Assembly (NCBI GenBank): GCA_019636615.1
Contig: JAHBXF010000001.1
Coordinates: 1,302,001-1,366,000 of the forward strand
Length of the DNA: 64,000 nucleotides
Direction: 5' to 3'
From: Phycisphaeraceae bacterium
GTDB taxonomy: Bacteria > Planctomycetota > Phycisphaerae > Phycisphaerales > UBA1924
Shown here: positions 45,222 through 53,888 of the stretch, one piece after another
Numbering within the stretch: position 1 is the stretch's first letter
How the letters are laid out: every line of letters begins with the position of its first letter
Position numbers and translations under genes: made by a program
The notes under the pieces: model-generated
Told to the model about the DNA's origin: nothing
Databases searched by the model: none
The model's input: only the letters and a program-made list of their open reading frames with translations

Positions 45222-45889
45222 GGCAGCATTCCTTCTCCGAGTTGTTTGAGGCGCGCCAGCAGGCGTCTGATCCGGCCGTGCGCCGCGCCGGCGCTGATGC
45301 CAGAGAGTTGTCCCGCGCGATCGAGGGCATCGCCGGCCGCGAAGCGCCTGGCGAGCAGGTGCTGTTCTTCGTCGCTCAGCAGCGACACCTGGGCGCGCAG
45401 CCAGGCGATGTGCTCGCCCGCGTCGGGCGGGGCATCGCGGGCGGCGAGGCGCTCGGCGTGCCGCAGTTCGCGGCGCAGCCTGCGCGATTCGGCGCGCAGC
45501 GCATCGACCATCGCGCTGCGCACCAGTGTGAGAATCCATCGGTGGGCGTCCGCGCGGCTGCGCAGCACGGGCATGGCGCGGGCCGCGCGCAGCATGACTT
45601 CCTGCGTCACGTCGAGGCAGAAGGATTCATCCCGTCGGGAGCGCGATTGTGCCGCGCGCAGCGCGTGGTCGAACCATTCTTCGTAGAACCGCGCAAAGGC
45701 CTCCGCATCGCCGTTGATGATGGCGCGCGAGAGGCCTTCGGTGGGGTCGGCGCGTCCCCGGGGCGCACCGACGGCGTCTGTGCCCGGGCACTGGTGTGTC
45801 GCGGCGCGACCGATCGGCAAGGGCCGGCTCCGGGAGGTGGCGGGGAGGAAGCAAACCCGTGATGGCGCGGCCGGGGCCATGTCCACCAT
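45218..45889 (-). CDS. ECF-type RNA polymerase sigma factor
   Basis: The protein is about 223 residues from ATG 45889; ATG 45880 is an alternative and the ribosome site is weak. Region 2 is clear (AFARFYEEWFDHALRAAQSR, then FCLDVTQEVMLRAARAMPVL, RADAHRWILTLVRSAMVDAL), and region 4 follows (LSDEEQHLLARRFAAGDALD, GISAGAAHGRIRRLLARLKQL). The N-terminal 55 residues are variable. It directs RNA polymerase to a regulon that cannot be read here. The stop overlaps the start of the possible anti-sigma gene. Confidence 0.85.
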   Translation of the reverse strand: MVDMAPAAPSRVCFLPATSRSRPLPIGRAATHQCPGTDAVGAPRGRADPTEGLSRAIINGDAEAFARFYEEWFDHALRAAQSRSRRDESFCLDVTQEVMLRAARAMPVLRSRADAHRWILTLVRSAMVDALRAESRRLRRELRHAERLAARDAPPDAGEHIAWLRAQVSLLSDEEQHLLARRFAAGDALDRAGQLSGISAGAAHGRIRRLLARLKQLGEGMLP

Positions 45890-45953
45890 CACGGTACGGG
45901 GTGGCAATGGGAGGGGATGCACGCGGACAGACAATCGCGCCCCCCCTCGCGGC

Positions 45954-47069
45954 TTACTTGCCAGACGGACGCTGCGCCAGTTCGGCGCGCAGGGCCTGCA
46001 CCTGGGCCTTGAGGGCCTCGACCTGCGCCCGCAGCGAGGCGACCGTCTCGTCCCCGCCGCCGGCGCCGACCCCGACCCGCTGCCGCAGCAGGTCAAGGCT
46101 CTGGCGGGCGTGCTCGATCTCGGCCTGCTGGCGCAGCACGTCGGCGCGGGCCGCTTCGAGTTCTGCGCGGGCGCTGCGCACGTCTTTCTCGCCGGCGGCG
46201 CCCGCGCCGTGCAGCGACTGTGCCTGGGCGTACCCCTGCTCGGCGATTTTCAGGCGTTCTCTGGCAGATTCGTGCGACAACTGGGTGATGCGCATGCGGT
46301 GATCTGTCTCGAGTTTTTCCTTGGCCGCCGACACCAGGTCGCGCCGGCGTTGCCGCTGATCAGAAGAGATGTTGGCGACGAGCGTGTCTACGGCCCGCAC
46401 CTGGGCCCCCGTCGCCCGCAGCACCAGCGTGCCCGTCTCGCGGTGCAGACGGAGTTCGTGCTGGCCCTTCTCGGGCGACCCGATCTCAAGGGTGACCGTG
46501 ATCGCCGTGAGCAGGTCTTCGGCGGGTATGGCGCCCTCCCCCTCGATGATCTCTCGCACGCTGTAGACCTGCACGGTTGTGGCCAGGTCTTCGGCGGCGG
46601 GCACGTTTTTGTCGCCAAAGGTCGAGCCCGGCTCGGGCGGACGCATGCCGATGATCCACACGGGCGAATCTGTGTGATCGTCAACGCTCGTCACGTTCAG
46701 CGGCCTCAGAACCCGGCTGTCCGAGAGGGTGATCTCGCCGAAGTCCAGGATCTGCAGCGCGGTGACAAGGTTGACATCCACCAGATCGATGCGCGGCACA
46801 CGGATCTCGTCAACTCCCTCCTGCACCACGACGTTGATGGGAGTCTCCTTCACGCTCGACTTGAGCGCCGCGATGTATTCGCGCAGCGGCCCCCCGGGGA
46901 ACGTCACCGTCACCCGAGACTCGATGGCGCTGGGGCGGGATTGCTGTTGGGGGGGCTGCGCCGGCGCACGCCCGTGCGCTGCGGCGGGGGAGGCGGTGGC
47001 GGCGGCCATGGCCAAAAGGGCGCTCGCGAGCGTGCCGGCGGCCATGAATCGTGTGCGGGTGGTCTGCAT
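45954..47069 (-). CDS. Exported secretin-N0/STN-like coiled-coil protein
   Basis: The protein is about 371 residues from ATG 47069, with AAGGA about 8 bases upstream. A signal peptide ends near ASPAAAHG. Residues 50-110 look like an STN/secretin N0 fold (VTVTFPGGPLREYIAALKSS, INVVVQEGVDEIRVPRIDL). A second small domain follows with ARGE-like strands (HELRLHRETGTLVLRATGAQ), then a long coiled coil from about 260 to 360 (SARAELEAARADVLRQQAEI). There is no secretin beta-barrel domain. It lies 64 bases upstream of the sigma factor on the same strand. Confidence 0.7.
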   Translation of the reverse strand: MQTTRTRFMAAGTLASALLAMAAATASPAAAHGRAPAQPPQQQSRPSAIESRVTVTFPGGPLREYIAALKSSVKETPINVVVQEGVDEIRVPRIDLVDVNLVTALQILDFGEITLSDSRVLRPLNVTSVDDHTDSPVWIIGMRPPEPGSTFGDKNVPAAEDLATTVQVYSVREIIEGEGAIPAEDLLTAITVTLEIGSPEKGQHELRLHRETGTLVLRATGAQVRAVDTLVANISSDQRQRRRDLVSAAKEKLETDHRMRITQLSHESARERLKIAEQGYAQAQSLHGAGAAGEKDVRSARAELEAARADVLRQQAEIEHARQSLDLLRQRVGVGAGGGDETVASLRAQVEALKAQVQALRAELAQRPSGK

Positions 47070-47242
47070 GCCTGGTTCCTTGGGCGGGCGCGCTGGCCGG
47101 CCGGGTGCGGGCGCGGCGGGCCGGACGTGGCCGCCGCTCTCTTTCTGAAGAACGACGCCCGGGCCACATTCCGGCGCACCCGGCGTGCAATTTTGTTCAG
47201 GGCTCGCCAACGTGGGCGGCAGTTCGTAACCTTGCCCCGAAG

Positions 47243-48058
47243 ATGCCACACGACGAACGAACGCCAACTCTCACCGGCGGCGGGGCTCCCCAGGCGGTGA
47301 TCCTCGCCGGGGGCATGGGCACACGCCTCTCGGAAGAGACCGAGCGCATCCCCAAGCCGATGGTGGCCATCGGCGGGCGGCCCATCCTCTGGCACATCAT
47401 GAAAACCTACAGCGCGCACGGCGTCACAGACTTCGTGATCTGCCTGGGGTACAAGGCCTACCACATCAAGGAATACTTCCACAACTACTTCCTGCACGGG
47501 TGCGATGTCACCTTCGACCTTCAGCAGCGCAGCATGCAGGTGCACAACGACCGCAGCGAGCCCTGGCGCGTCACCCTCATCGACACCGGCATGGAAACCA
47601 TGACCGGCGGCAGGCTCAAACGCGTGCGCCGCCACCTGCGCGGCACCTTCTTCATGACCTACGGCGACGGCCTGGCCGACGTGGATATCTCCGCCTCGCT
47701 GGCCTTTCACCGCGGGCACGGCCGCATGGCCACCGTCACCGCCGTCAACCCGCCCGGCCGCTTCGGCGTGCTCGAGATTGATCAGGGCCGCGTGGCGCAG
47801 ATCCGCGAAAAGCCCGAGCGAGGCGACGCGTGGATCAACGGCGGCTTCTTCGTGCTCGAGCCCGAAGCCCTCGACGAGATCGACGGTGATCACACCTCGT
47901 GGGAACGAGAACCCATGCAGCGCCTCGCCGCCAAAGATCACCTGCGCGCTTTCGAGCACGCCGGCTTCTGGCAGCCCATGGACACCCTGCGCGAAAAAAT
48001 GCTCCTCGAAGACCTCTGGGCCCGCGGTGATGCGCCCTGGCGCGTCTGGAAAGACTGA
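47243..48058 (+). CDS. rfbF: Glucose-1-phosphate cytidylyltransferase
   Basis: The enzyme makes CDP-glucose from CTP and glucose 1-phosphate. It is about 271 residues from ATG 47243, slightly longer than the usual 257. The nucleotidyltransferase signature LAGGMGTRLSEETERIPKPM lies near 21-40, and the RfbF hallmarks VICLGYKAYHIKEYFHNYFLH, FMTYGDGLADVDI and GDHTSWEREPM are all present. The dehydratase gene follows 6 bases later, so the two form an operon. Confidence 0.95.
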   Translation: MPHDERTPTLTGGGAPQAVILAGGMGTRLSEETERIPKPMVAIGGRPILWHIMKTYSAHGVTDFVICLGYKAYHIKEYFHNYFLHGCDVTFDLQQRSMQVHNDRSEPWRVTLIDTGMETMTGGRLKRVRRHLRGTFFMTYGDGLADVDISASLAFHRGHGRMATVTAVNPPGRFGVLEIDQGRVAQIREKPERGDAWINGGFFVLEPEALDEIDGDHTSWEREPMQRLAAKDHLRAFEHAGFWQPMDTLREKMLLEDLWARGDAPWRVWKD

Positions 48059-48064
48059 CCACCC

Positions 48065-49144
48065 ATGGCCAACCCATCCCCAGAGTTCTGGCGCGGCACG
48101 CGCACCCTCGTCACGGGCCACACCGGCTTCAAGGGCGCGTGGCTCCTCGCGTGGCTGCGCGATCTGGGCGCTGTGGTGCGCGGCGTCGCGCTGCCCCCGC
48201 ACACCACCCCAAGCGCTTTCGACCTTCTCTCCCTGGCCGACTCGTGCGAGCATGTGGTGTGCGACATCCGCCAGAGCGATGCGCTGAAAGCCGCGGTGCG
48301 CGAGTTCCGCCCCCGCGTGGTGGTGCACATGGCGGCGCAGGCCCTCGTGCGCGCCGGGTACCGGGCGCCCGCCGAGACCTTCGCCACCAATGTGATGGGC
48401 ACGGTCAACGTGCTCGAAGCCTGCCGCGACCTGCCGGGCCTCGGCGCCGTCGTCGTGGTGACCTCAGACAAGTGCTACGAGAACCGCGAATGGGTCTATG
48501 CCTACCGCGAGATCGAGGCCCTGGGCGGGCATGATCCATACAGCGCCAGCAAAGGCGCCGCCGAGATCGTGGCGCACTCTTACCGGCGCGCGTTCTTCGG
48601 CCAGGGCCAGCCGGCGCTCGCCACGGCGCGCGCCGGCAACGTCGTCGGCGGGGGCGACTGGAGCGACGACCGACTCATCGCCGACGCCGCGCGCGCCGCC
48701 GCCGACGCCCGCCCGCTCGTGGTGCGACACCCCGACGCCCTGCGCCCATGGCAGCACGTGCTCGAGCCCCTGCGCGGATATCTCCTCCTCGCGCAGGCGC
48801 TCTGCCAGCGCCCGGGCGCTCTCTCGCCCGCGTTCAACTTCGGCCCTCAGCCCGGGGAGGCGCTGCCCGTGCGCGACGTGGCCGACGCTTTCTGCGCCGC
48901 CTGGGGACGCGGCGCCTCATGGCGGCACGAGCCCGCCCCGGGCTCGCCCCACGAGGCCAACCTGCTCACGCTCGATCCCTCGCTGGCCGCCAGAGAACTC
49001 GCGTGGCGGCCCGCGTGGACAACCCGGCAGGCCATCAGCGCCGCGGCCCGCTGGTATCAAACAGCGCACACCTCGCCGGGTGAACTGGCCGACCTCACAC
49101 GCCGGCAGATCGCCGACTATCAGGCCGATGTTCAGGGGCGATAA
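48065..49144 (+). CDS. rfbG: CDP-glucose 4,6-dehydratase
   Basis: The enzyme turns CDP-glucose into CDP-4-dehydro-6-deoxyglucose, the branch point to 3,6-dideoxyhexoses and 6-deoxyhexoses. It is 359 residues with the NAD-binding VTGHTGFKGAWL, VVTSDKCYENREW, the YSASKGAAE active-site motif and ARAGNVVGGGDWSDDRLI, all typical of RfbG. It follows rfbF by 6 bases. No later dideoxysugar gene (rfbH or epimerases) is in the window. Confidence 0.95.
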   Translation: MANPSPEFWRGTRTLVTGHTGFKGAWLLAWLRDLGAVVRGVALPPHTTPSAFDLLSLADSCEHVVCDIRQSDALKAAVREFRPRVVVHMAAQALVRAGYRAPAETFATNVMGTVNVLEACRDLPGLGAVVVVTSDKCYENREWVYAYREIEALGGHDPYSASKGAAEIVAHSYRRAFFGQGQPALATARAGNVVGGGDWSDDRLIADAARAAADARPLVVRHPDALRPWQHVLEPLRGYLLLAQALCQRPGALSPAFNFGPQPGEALPVRDVADAFCAAWGRGASWRHEPAPGSPHEANLLTLDPSLAARELAWRPAWTTRQAISAAARWYQTAHTSPGELADLTRRQIADYQADVQGR

Positions 49145-49303
49145 TCACTGCCGTCTGTGCGGCGTGAGCGGCCTTCACACACGGCGTGCGCGCGGGGTTC
49201 TGACAGATTGGCACGACGGCCCGCCGCGCGAGCGCCGATGAACTGCTAACCTTTTCCGCTCCCCGCCCGTGTCGGGCGATGGGGGGAAAGGGCTTCGCAG
49301 CAC

Positions 49304-51004
49304 ATGAGCACGAAGCAATCACAGAACCTCGGCGGGTGTGGCGGCCTTCTGCTCGTGGCGCTCTGCCGCGCGTTCTCGCCGGCATCGGGCATGGCGGCGT
49401 TCGTCGCGGGCGCGGCGTGGTGTGCGCCGGCGCACGCCCAGTTGCGCCCAGACCAGGTGCTCGTGGTCTACGACAGCCGAATCACGGTCGAAGGCCAGGC
49501 CGTGGGGCGAGAGGTCGCGGCGTATTACGCTGGCTCGCGCAAGGTCCCCGGCGCATCACAGACCTACCCCGGCGTGCGTCCGGGCGTGTGGACGCTCGAC
49601 CTGGCGCAGGCCCCCGGCTCACCCGCGGCCACCCAGCCGGGCAACGTGACATACGACCACTTTGTGCAGCGACTGCGCGACCCCATCCGCGCGTACCTCA
49701 ACGACAACGGGCTTGATCGGCACATCCGCTGCATCGTGCTCACCAAGGGCCTGCCCCACCGAATCCAGGACACCGACAACCCCAACGTCGGCGACTTCCC
49801 CAACGATTTCGTCAACGAGTTCTCGGTGCGCGATGTCACCTGCGCGAGCGTGGATGCCGAGTTGACCCTGCTCTGGCAAGACCTCATCGCGGGTGAAAAC
49901 GGCGGCCCCGCTGACAGTTTCGCCGACGGCCTCATCACCAACCCTTACTGGCGCGCCTCCGCGCCGATTTCCAACTTCCCCACGACCAACATCCGGCAGG
50001 CCAAGGGCCTGCAGGCAGGCAGCGGCGGCGGTCCCCTCTGGACCACCAGCCCCACGGCACAGATCCCCCAGCGCTTGCTCCCCGGGGATATCTACCTCGT
50101 CTGCCGGCTCGACGGCCACACCGTCGCCGACGTGCAGGGCATCATCGACCGCGCCCAGAACCTCTACGTGAACACGCAGACGGCGCACATCCTGCTCGAC
50201 GAAAGCCGCTCGAACGGCGTCGCCGACGCGAGTTCAAACGGTGAACTCGACAACGCCGGGGGCACCTTCGGCTCGCTGCGCGACGGCGACGACTACGAAC
50301 TCACCCGCGATCAGGTCACCGCCGACGGCCGCTGGAACCCCGCGAACGTGCGGTACAACTCGCTCGATGCGTTCAATCAGTTCTTCATCGGCCCGCGTCT
50401 CTCGTGGCAGGCCAACCACGGCATCATGATCAACGGCCCCGTGGTGCTCCTGGCCAGCGAAGGGCTCAACCACCCCGGCCAGCCGCTGCTCACCGACGGC
50501 ACGCAGGGCGGCCGCGTCTATGCGCTGAGTTTCAACTATGCGCCCGGCGCGGTCTTCAACAGCATCGAGAGTTTCAACGGGCGCGACTTCGGCGGCCTGG
50601 GGCTCCTGTCTTTCGCACGCCAGCAGCAGGCCTCGGCCGCGCTGGGCGCCGGGATGACCTTCGCCGTGGCCAACGTGTGGGAACCCCTGGCCGACACCAT
50701 CCCCGACAACCGCCTGCTGGCCAACAACTTCCTGCTGGGCACCATGTCGTGGGCCGAGGCCGCGTGGAGTTCCATCCCCGCGCTCAGTTGGATGCAGATC
50801 GCCGTGGGCGACCCCCTCGCCCGGGTGCAGCGCAGCAGCGAAGACCTCGATGCCGACGGCGCCGTCACCGTGGATGATCTGCACTCGTGGGAACGTTCGC
50901 CCGCCGACATCAACAACAGCGGCTCCGCCGACGCGGCCGACCGCACGCTGATGCTGCGGGCGCTGCGCGCCGGCGAGCGAAACTCCCTGCTCACCCCGCG
51001 CTGA
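49304..51004 (+). CDS. TIGR03790 family exported protein with calcium-loop tail
   Basis: The protein is 566 residues from ATG 49304, with GGGGGGAAAGGG upstream. A signal peptide ends near APAHA. The body matches the TIGR03790 group: PDQVLVVYDSRITVEGQAVG, IRCIVLTKGLPHRIQDT, LYVNTQTAHILLDESRS and the C-terminal ALGAGMTFAVANVWEPLAD and GDPLARV. Function of the family is unknown. The last 50 residues hold two loops (DLDADGAVTVDDLHSW, DINNSGSADAADRTL), the same tail type as in the trypsin/FN3 protein. A small hairpin (49264-49278) lies in the leader. Confidence 0.85.
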   Translation: MSTKQSQNLGGCGGLLLVALCRAFSPASGMAAFVAGAAWCAPAHAQLRPDQVLVVYDSRITVEGQAVGREVAAYYAGSRKVPGASQTYPGVRPGVWTLDLAQAPGSPAATQPGNVTYDHFVQRLRDPIRAYLNDNGLDRHIRCIVLTKGLPHRIQDTDNPNVGDFPNDFVNEFSVRDVTCASVDAELTLLWQDLIAGENGGPADSFADGLITNPYWRASAPISNFPTTNIRQAKGLQAGSGGGPLWTTSPTAQIPQRLLPGDIYLVCRLDGHTVADVQGIIDRAQNLYVNTQTAHILLDESRSNGVADASSNGELDNAGGTFGSLRDGDDYELTRDQVTADGRWNPANVRYNSLDAFNQFFIGPRLSWQANHGIMINGPVVLLASEGLNHPGQPLLTDGTQGGRVYALSFNYAPGAVFNSIESFNGRDFGGLGLLSFARQQQASAALGAGMTFAVANVWEPLADTIPDNRLLANNFLLGTMSWAEAAWSSIPALSWMQIAVGDPLARVQRSSEDLDADGAVTVDDLHSWERSPADINNSGSADAADRTLMLRALRAGERNSLLTPR

Positions 51005-51025
51005 GCAACCCTCGCACCCCCGGCC

Positions 51026-52537
51026 TCACGGCGTGAAGTTGGCGTAGGCCGCCATGGGCGGCCGCACCAGGGGGTCTTCCAGCGCGATCAGTCTGCCGCC
51101 CGCCCCGGTGAGCGCGGCATCGATCTCTTCGTTCACACGCGCGATGATCACCACGCGCTCTTCCGACGCCAGCAACGCCTCGGCGTGCGCGAGCATCACG
51201 TGCGGCTGCTTCACGCGGAAGGCGAACTGAACCTCCCACGATTCCCGCAGAAACTCCAGGCGAGCCCCGGTGACGCGCAGCACCGGCGATACCCCTTCCG
51301 CCAGCGCCAGCGCGGCGTGGGTCTCGATCACGTCCTTGTCGCGCAGACGGCCTTTGTGGTGCCACACCCCGCTCCCCACAAGCACCGCCACGCTCGCCGC
51401 CGCCGCCACCACGATGCGCGGCGTGCGCGACAGCCTCCGCGTCCAGACCGCCGCCTCGCGCCCCGCGAGGATCGCCGCCGCGGGGATCAGCGGCATCAAG
51501 AGGTCGCTCCGCTGATGGGGCGCGGCGCAGAAGATGAACATCCCACAGACAAACCAGCAGAAGACGAAGCGCTCGCCCAGGCGCGCCTCTTCGCCCCCGC
51601 TGGGCCGGCGCAGCACGCGCCAAAGCCCGAACAAAGCGGGGATACTCCACGGCACATACCGGCTGATGAAGAGCAGCGGCGGCTCGTAGAAGTTCATGAA
51701 CGGCACCTTGCCCCCGCGCGCCCGCGTCGCGTGCCCCACCAGTTCGCGCCCGATCACGATGTCGATCACTTCCTGCCCGGCCTGCCAGTAGGCCCCCAGC
51801 AGCCACCCGCCGCTCACCGTCACAAAGATCAGCACGCCCCACACGTGCGAGCCCCGCACCGGGTACGCGCGACCTTCGCGCCGCTCCCACAGCGCGGCCA
51901 TCAGCCCCAGCGCCGCCAATATCGCACCCAGCGGCCCCTTGGTCAGCGTCGCCGCCGTTGCGATGATGTAGAACACCGTCCACGCGCGCGTGGCGCGCGC
52001 GGGGTTGAGCGTGCCCGTGCGCCACGCCGAAAACGCCGCCATCGCCGCGGCGCACACCATGAACGTGAAGAGCGCGTCGGTGCGGGCCAGGCACGCGTGC
52101 TTGAGGGTGAGGGTCGAGAGCACCATCGCCAGCCCCGCGCCCACGCCCGCCGCCTCGCCGAAGCGCGACCGGGCCCACCACCAGCACAGCATGCCGCAGC
52201 CGATCATCGCCGCGCCCGTGGGCAGGTAGAGTTCAAACCCCCCGATGTTCCCCGTGAACAGGCTCACCAGGGAGGCAAGCCACGGGTAGAGCGGCGGCTT
52301 GCTGTTCACCACGCCTTCAAAGTCTCTGGGCGCGAGAAACCGCCCGTGGTGAACGATGTCGTAGACATACCCGAAGGGCTTGAGTTGATCGTCGTCGATG
52401 TCGTCGCGCGGCGCCGTGAAGTGCACCAGCCACGCCGCCAGCCCGGCCAGAAACACGCACAGCCCGCCCGCCGGCCCGGCGCTGTGACCGGCGGGCGGCG
52501 GCTCCAAGATGGCAGTCTGGGGTGCGTGGCGGTGCAT
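51026..52537 (-). CDS. GT39-family glycosyltransferase (ArnT/PMT-like)
   Basis: The protein is about 503 residues from ATG 52537; a TTG four codons upstream is possible. About 11 hydrophobic segments are visible. The first outer loop carries the acidic pair IDDDQLKPFGYVYDI expected of GT-C enzymes, and NSKPPLYPWLASLVS fits the ArnT/PMT motif that follows. Family members move a sugar from a polyprenyl-phosphate donor to lipid A or protein. Donor and acceptor here are unknown. It follows the M29 gene by 102 bases and ends 22 bases from the convergent TIGR03790 gene. Confidence 0.85.
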   Translation of the reverse strand: MHRHAPQTAILEPPPAGHSAGPAGGLCVFLAGLAAWLVHFTAPRDDIDDDQLKPFGYVYDIVHHGRFLAPRDFEGVVNSKPPLYPWLASLVSLFTGNIGGFELYLPTGAAMIGCGMLCWWWARSRFGEAAGVGAGLAMVLSTLTLKHACLARTDALFTFMVCAAAMAAFSAWRTGTLNPARATRAWTVFYIIATAATLTKGPLGAILAALGLMAALWERREGRAYPVRGSHVWGVLIFVTVSGGWLLGAYWQAGQEVIDIVIGRELVGHATRARGGKVPFMNFYEPPLLFISRYVPWSIPALFGLWRVLRRPSGGEEARLGERFVFCWFVCGMFIFCAAPHQRSDLLMPLIPAAAILAGREAAVWTRRLSRTPRIVVAAAASVAVLVGSGVWHHKGRLRDKDVIETHAALALAEGVSPVLRVTGARLEFLRESWEVQFAFRVKQPHVMLAHAEALLASEERVVIIARVNEEIDAALTGAGGRLIALEDPLVRPPMAAYANFTP

Positions 52538-52639
52538 GGTGCCGGGCAAGCGTGCGCGCGTGTTGAAGGGGCAGAGTGCGGCGGCGGAGGGTATGTGGCC
52601 CGCGGGCTTGCCCCCCGCGCGCCGCCCCGGCGCACGGGC

Positions 52640-53776
52640 TCAGCCCGGCGCGGGCCAGCCGTCGCGCACAAACCGTCCGTCGGTGTGGAAGGCCTCGCCG
52701 TCGGCCTCGATCGAGCCCCCGCGGCGAAGGTCGCACACCATGTCCCAGTGCAGGCCCGATTCGTTGGTGTTGCCGCTCTCGGGGTAGCCCGCGCCCACCG
52801 CCGCGTGGAAGGTGCCGCCGATCTTCTCGTCAAAGAGCGTGTTGCGTGAGAACTCGCCGATGGCGTAGTTGGTGCCGATGGCGATCTCGCCCATCGTGCG
52901 TGCGCCCGCGTCCTGGTCGAGCATCTTGATGAGGAAGTCCTCGTTCTTGGTGGCGCTGGCGTCCACAACCCGCCCGCCCTTGAACTTCAGCCGCACGCCC
53001 TCGACCTCGCGTCCCTGATACACCGCCGGGAAGGTGTAGTTCACGTGGCCGTCGGCCCCTTGCGGCCCGCAGAACACCTCGCCGTCGGGAAAGTTCTCCT
53101 TGCCCGCGCAGTTGATCCACGTGCCGCCCGAGACATCCACCGTCAGGTCGGTGCCGTCGTGCTCGTCCGCGCCCGGCGCGCGGAAGCGCAGCGTCTTCTT
53201 TGACTGAAGATACGCACGCACCAGTTCCTGCTGTTCGTGAAGCCGCCGCCACACCGCGGCCGGGTCGGGCATGTGCAGGTACCCCGCGCGAAACACAAAG
53301 TCGGCGTACTGCGCCAGGCTCATCTCCGCGTCCTGGGCCGCGGCCTGCGTGGGGTATTGCGTGCCCACCCACCGAAGGCTGCCCGCGGCGTTGCGCTCCA
53401 TGAACCGCTTCATGTGCGGCTTGCGCGCCGACTGGTGCATGGCCACGCGCGATGGATCGATCCTCCCCAGATACTTCGTGTTCACCTGCGCCCAGAAGCC
53501 GATGTGAACGTCCAGCGTTTCGACCTGGTGCATGGCGAAGGGCGACACGTGCCGCAACTGCTCTTCGCTGCCGTGCGTCAGCAGGATCTCGGTCAGCGAT
53601 TCCGACCGGGGCACCCACACCGCGTGCGCGCCGGCCTTCACCACGCGCTCGCACACCGCCTCAACCAGCGGCAGCGCCACCGCCTCGGCGAAGATCCCCA
53701 CAAGGTCGCCCTTCTTCACGCCCGTGGAATACGACACAAGAACATCGGCCAGTCTGTCGAGGCGGGGGTCACGCAC
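52640..53776 (-). CDS. M29-family metallo-aminopeptidase
   Basis: The protein is about 378 residues from GTG 53776, chosen because GAGGAG lies 7 bases upstream and the resulting N-terminus DPRLDRLADVLVSYSTGVKKGD aligns with the family start; an ATG at 53845 would add an unusual 23 residues. The family signatures TDLTVDVSGGTWINCAGKENFPDGEVF and ATKNEDFLIKMLDQDAGA are present, as are GTNYAIGEFSRNTLFDEKI and HWDMVCDLR with the metal-binding His and Asp. M29 enzymes are cytosolic dimeric aminopeptidases with a di-metal site. It follows the APH-like gene by about 112 bases. Confidence 0.92.
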   Translation of the reverse strand: MRDPRLDRLADVLVSYSTGVKKGDLVGIFAEAVALPLVEAVCERVVKAGAHAVWVPRSESLTEILLTHGSEEQLRHVSPFAMHQVETLDVHIGFWAQVNTKYLGRIDPSRVAMHQSARKPHMKRFMERNAAGSLRWVGTQYPTQAAAQDAEMSLAQYADFVFRAGYLHMPDPAAVWRRLHEQQELVRAYLQSKKTLRFRAPGADEHDGTDLTVDVSGGTWINCAGKENFPDGEVFCGPQGADGHVNYTFPAVYQGREVEGVRLKFKGGRVVDASATKNEDFLIKMLDQDAGARTMGEIAIGTNYAIGEFSRNTLFDEKIGGTFHAAVGAGYPESGNTNESGLHWDMVCDLRRGGSIEADGEAFHTDGRFVRDGWPAPG

Positions 53777-53888
53777 GGGTTGGCTCCTCGGGGGCCCGCC
53801 GGCAGCGGGCGGGCGGGTGTGAGAACGCCGCAGGATATCCGCCATCGGCCGCCCGCGCGCGCCGACAGCCCGCGCCAACGCCCCGGCG

